NCBI GenBank assembly: GCA_004557195.1
Contig: SFER01000124.1
Span: 1 to 6,468, forward strand
Reading direction: 5' to 3'
Source: Bacteroidales bacterium
Lineage (GTDB): Bacteria > Bacteroidota > Bacteroidia > Bacteroidales > Muribaculaceae
Length of the DNA stretch: 6,468 nt
This document shows, piece after piece, positions 5,861 to 6,468 of the stretch. The notes below the pieces were generated by a model, which was given only the letters and a program-made list of their open reading frames with translations, had not been told where the DNA came from and did no database searches. Position 1 is the first letter of the stretch; each line of letters begins with the position of its first letter. A program made the translations under genes and the position numbers.

Positions 5861-6361
5861 CTATCGGCGGCGCAATGTCTTGAATGTGTAGGGATAACTG
5901 TTTTTCTCGTCGGCTTCGTGTTTTTCCTCGTCGATTACCTCCCATTTTTCGCTGTCTATTGCGGGGAAGGAGGTGTCGGCATCGGGAAATTCGTGCTCTA
6001 TCACAGTGAGATAGAGTGTATCAACCATCTCTATTGTAGAGGCATACAACTTTCCGCCGCCTATGATAAACACCTTGCGGTCGTCGGTCTCGGCGAGCGA
6101 GATGGCGGCATCGAGCGATGTGGCAACCTCGGCTCCGGGTGCGTCAAACGCGGCATCGCGGGTTATCACGATGTTGCGCCTGCCGGGGAGAGCCCCCTTG
6201 GGAAGCGATTGCCAGGTGCGGCGCCCCATTATCACCGTGCCACCCATGGTAACTGCCTTGAAGTGCTTCAAATCGGCACTGAGGTGACACAACAAGTCGC
6301 CACCGTTGCCAATGGCAAGATTGCGGGCAACTGCCACTACTATCGATAGATTTTTGCTCAT
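5861..6361 (-). CDS. folA: Dihydrofolate reductase
   Basis: A 166-residue cytoplasmic enzyme that reduces dihydrofolate to tetrahydrofolate with NADPH; it is the target of trimethoprim. Length and motifs fit chromosomal FolA: IVVAVARNLAIGNGG at 7-21, the catalytic acid D30 in SADLKHF (D27 of E. coli), MGRRTW at 45-50, LPGRRN at 58-63 for NADPH binding, IIGGGKLY at 99-106, and an NSYPYTF strand near the end. The residue at the position of E. coli Trp22 is Cys25 (LLCHL) and the following Pro is Ser28. The start chosen is the ATG at 6361, which puts the first beta strand at the N-terminus; the frame stays open upstream to a GTG at 6463, but that would add 34 residues not seen in the family. In Bacteroidales folA often follows thyA, which would lie past the right edge; that is inference. 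No full TAnnTTTG box is seen just upstream (the closest is GGTTTTTG, 5 bases before the ATG), which fits read-through from upstream. Confidence 0.95.
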   Translation of the reverse strand: MSKNLSIVVAVARNLAIGNGGDLLCHLSADLKHFKAVTMGGTVIMGRRTWQSLPKGALPGRRNIVITRDAAFDAPGAEVATSLDAAISLAETDDRKVFIIGGGKLYASTIEMVDTLYLTVIEHEFPDADTSFPAIDSEKWEVIDEEKHEADEKNSYPYTFKTLRRR

Positions 6362-6463
6362 ATTCTCAAAAACCTTAATTCCGCAACACTTTGATTTAAC
6401 TTTATTTATAAGTTCCTGAGCAACAAAAAGTTGCTCAGGATTTTGCCATGTCAGATTTTTCAC
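6362..6463 (-). other. Open frame continuous with folA: protein-like leader peptide of uncertain status
   Basis: On the minus strand the folA frame extends without a stop from a GTG at 6463 to the folA ATG, encoding 34 residues that include NLTWQNPEQLFVAQ followed by a Lys/Cys-rich stretch, KSKCCGIKVF. The composition is protein-like, with an amphipathic helix pattern, rather than random AT-rich filler. It could be the end of an upstream coding segment or a conserved small-ORF or repeat element, or it could be chance. A DHFR fusion is unlikely because DHFR begins normally at 6361. The window ends too soon to see what lies upstream. Confidence 0.3.
6414..6440. terminator. Perfect 11-bp hairpin upstream of folA, possible plus-strand terminator
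   Basis: TCCTGAGCAAC (6414-6424), loop AAAAA, GTTGCTCAGGA (6430-6440): an uninterrupted 11-bp stem with a 5-base loop. On the plus strand it is followed at once by TTTT, giving a terminator-like shape that could stop antisense transcription running through folA from the MATE gene. On the minus strand no U-tract follows, so for folA it would act as a leader structure or a processing site. The palindrome also encodes the PEQLFVAQ stretch of the open frame upstream of folA. Confidence 0.5.
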
Positions 6464-6468
6464 TTATC

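Noticed and set aside
1..6468. CRISPR array, insertion sequence, attachment site or toxin-antitoxin pair
   Set aside because: No regularly spaced long repeats, transposase, integrase or paired small genes are visible. The only tandem repeat has a 9-bp period, too short for CRISPR.

Overview
The window reads as chromosomal DNA from a member of the Bacteroidota, most likely order Bacteroidales. The evidence is a SusB-type GH97 alpha-glucosidase next to a SusR/DUF6377-type membrane regulator, three start regions with the Bacteroidota sigma-factor -7 box (TAnnTTTG), no Shine-Dalgarno sequences, and AT-rich intergenic DNA between moderately GC-rich genes. Genus cannot be fixed from the sequence.

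Layout. Positions 1-503 hold no convincing gene. The first ~300 bases are a very GC-rich island (43 of the first 60 bases are G/C) with a four-unit 9-bp tandem repeat, two short hairpins that share the same stem, and no reading frame that behaves like a normal gene. It ends at a bidirectional terminator (324-352), followed by an AT-rich stretch with an exact 13-bp direct repeat. Positions 504-2651 (minus) encode a secreted GH97 glycoside hydrolase with all six active-site/calcium glutamates of SusB. A 176-bp gap carries its promoter and three copies of a 9-mer. Positions 2828-4402 (minus) encode a TPR, transmembrane, DNA-binding regulator. A 114-bp divergent promoter region follows. Positions 4517-5851 (plus) encode a MATE-family multidrug efflux transporter, and 5861-6361 (minus) encode dihydrofolate reductase. 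Upstream of the latter is a perfect 11-bp hairpin lying in an open frame continuous with it.

How the genes work together. The regulator and the GH97 enzyme form a plausible alpha-glucan sensing and degradation pair: the regulator would sense a sugar in the periplasm and act on DNA through its cytoplasmic C-terminus, and the enzyme would release glucose from imported oligosaccharides. No SusC/SusD pair is in the window, so the pair is either a reduced locus or works with transporters elsewhere. The MATE pump and DHFR are convergent, with only 9 bases between their stops, and are probably housekeeping neighbours.

The four protein genes are ordinary for this phylum. The least explained sequence is the GC-rich island at 1-300 and the hairpin-containing leader of the DHFR gene. 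I see no clear evidence of a new multi-gene system.
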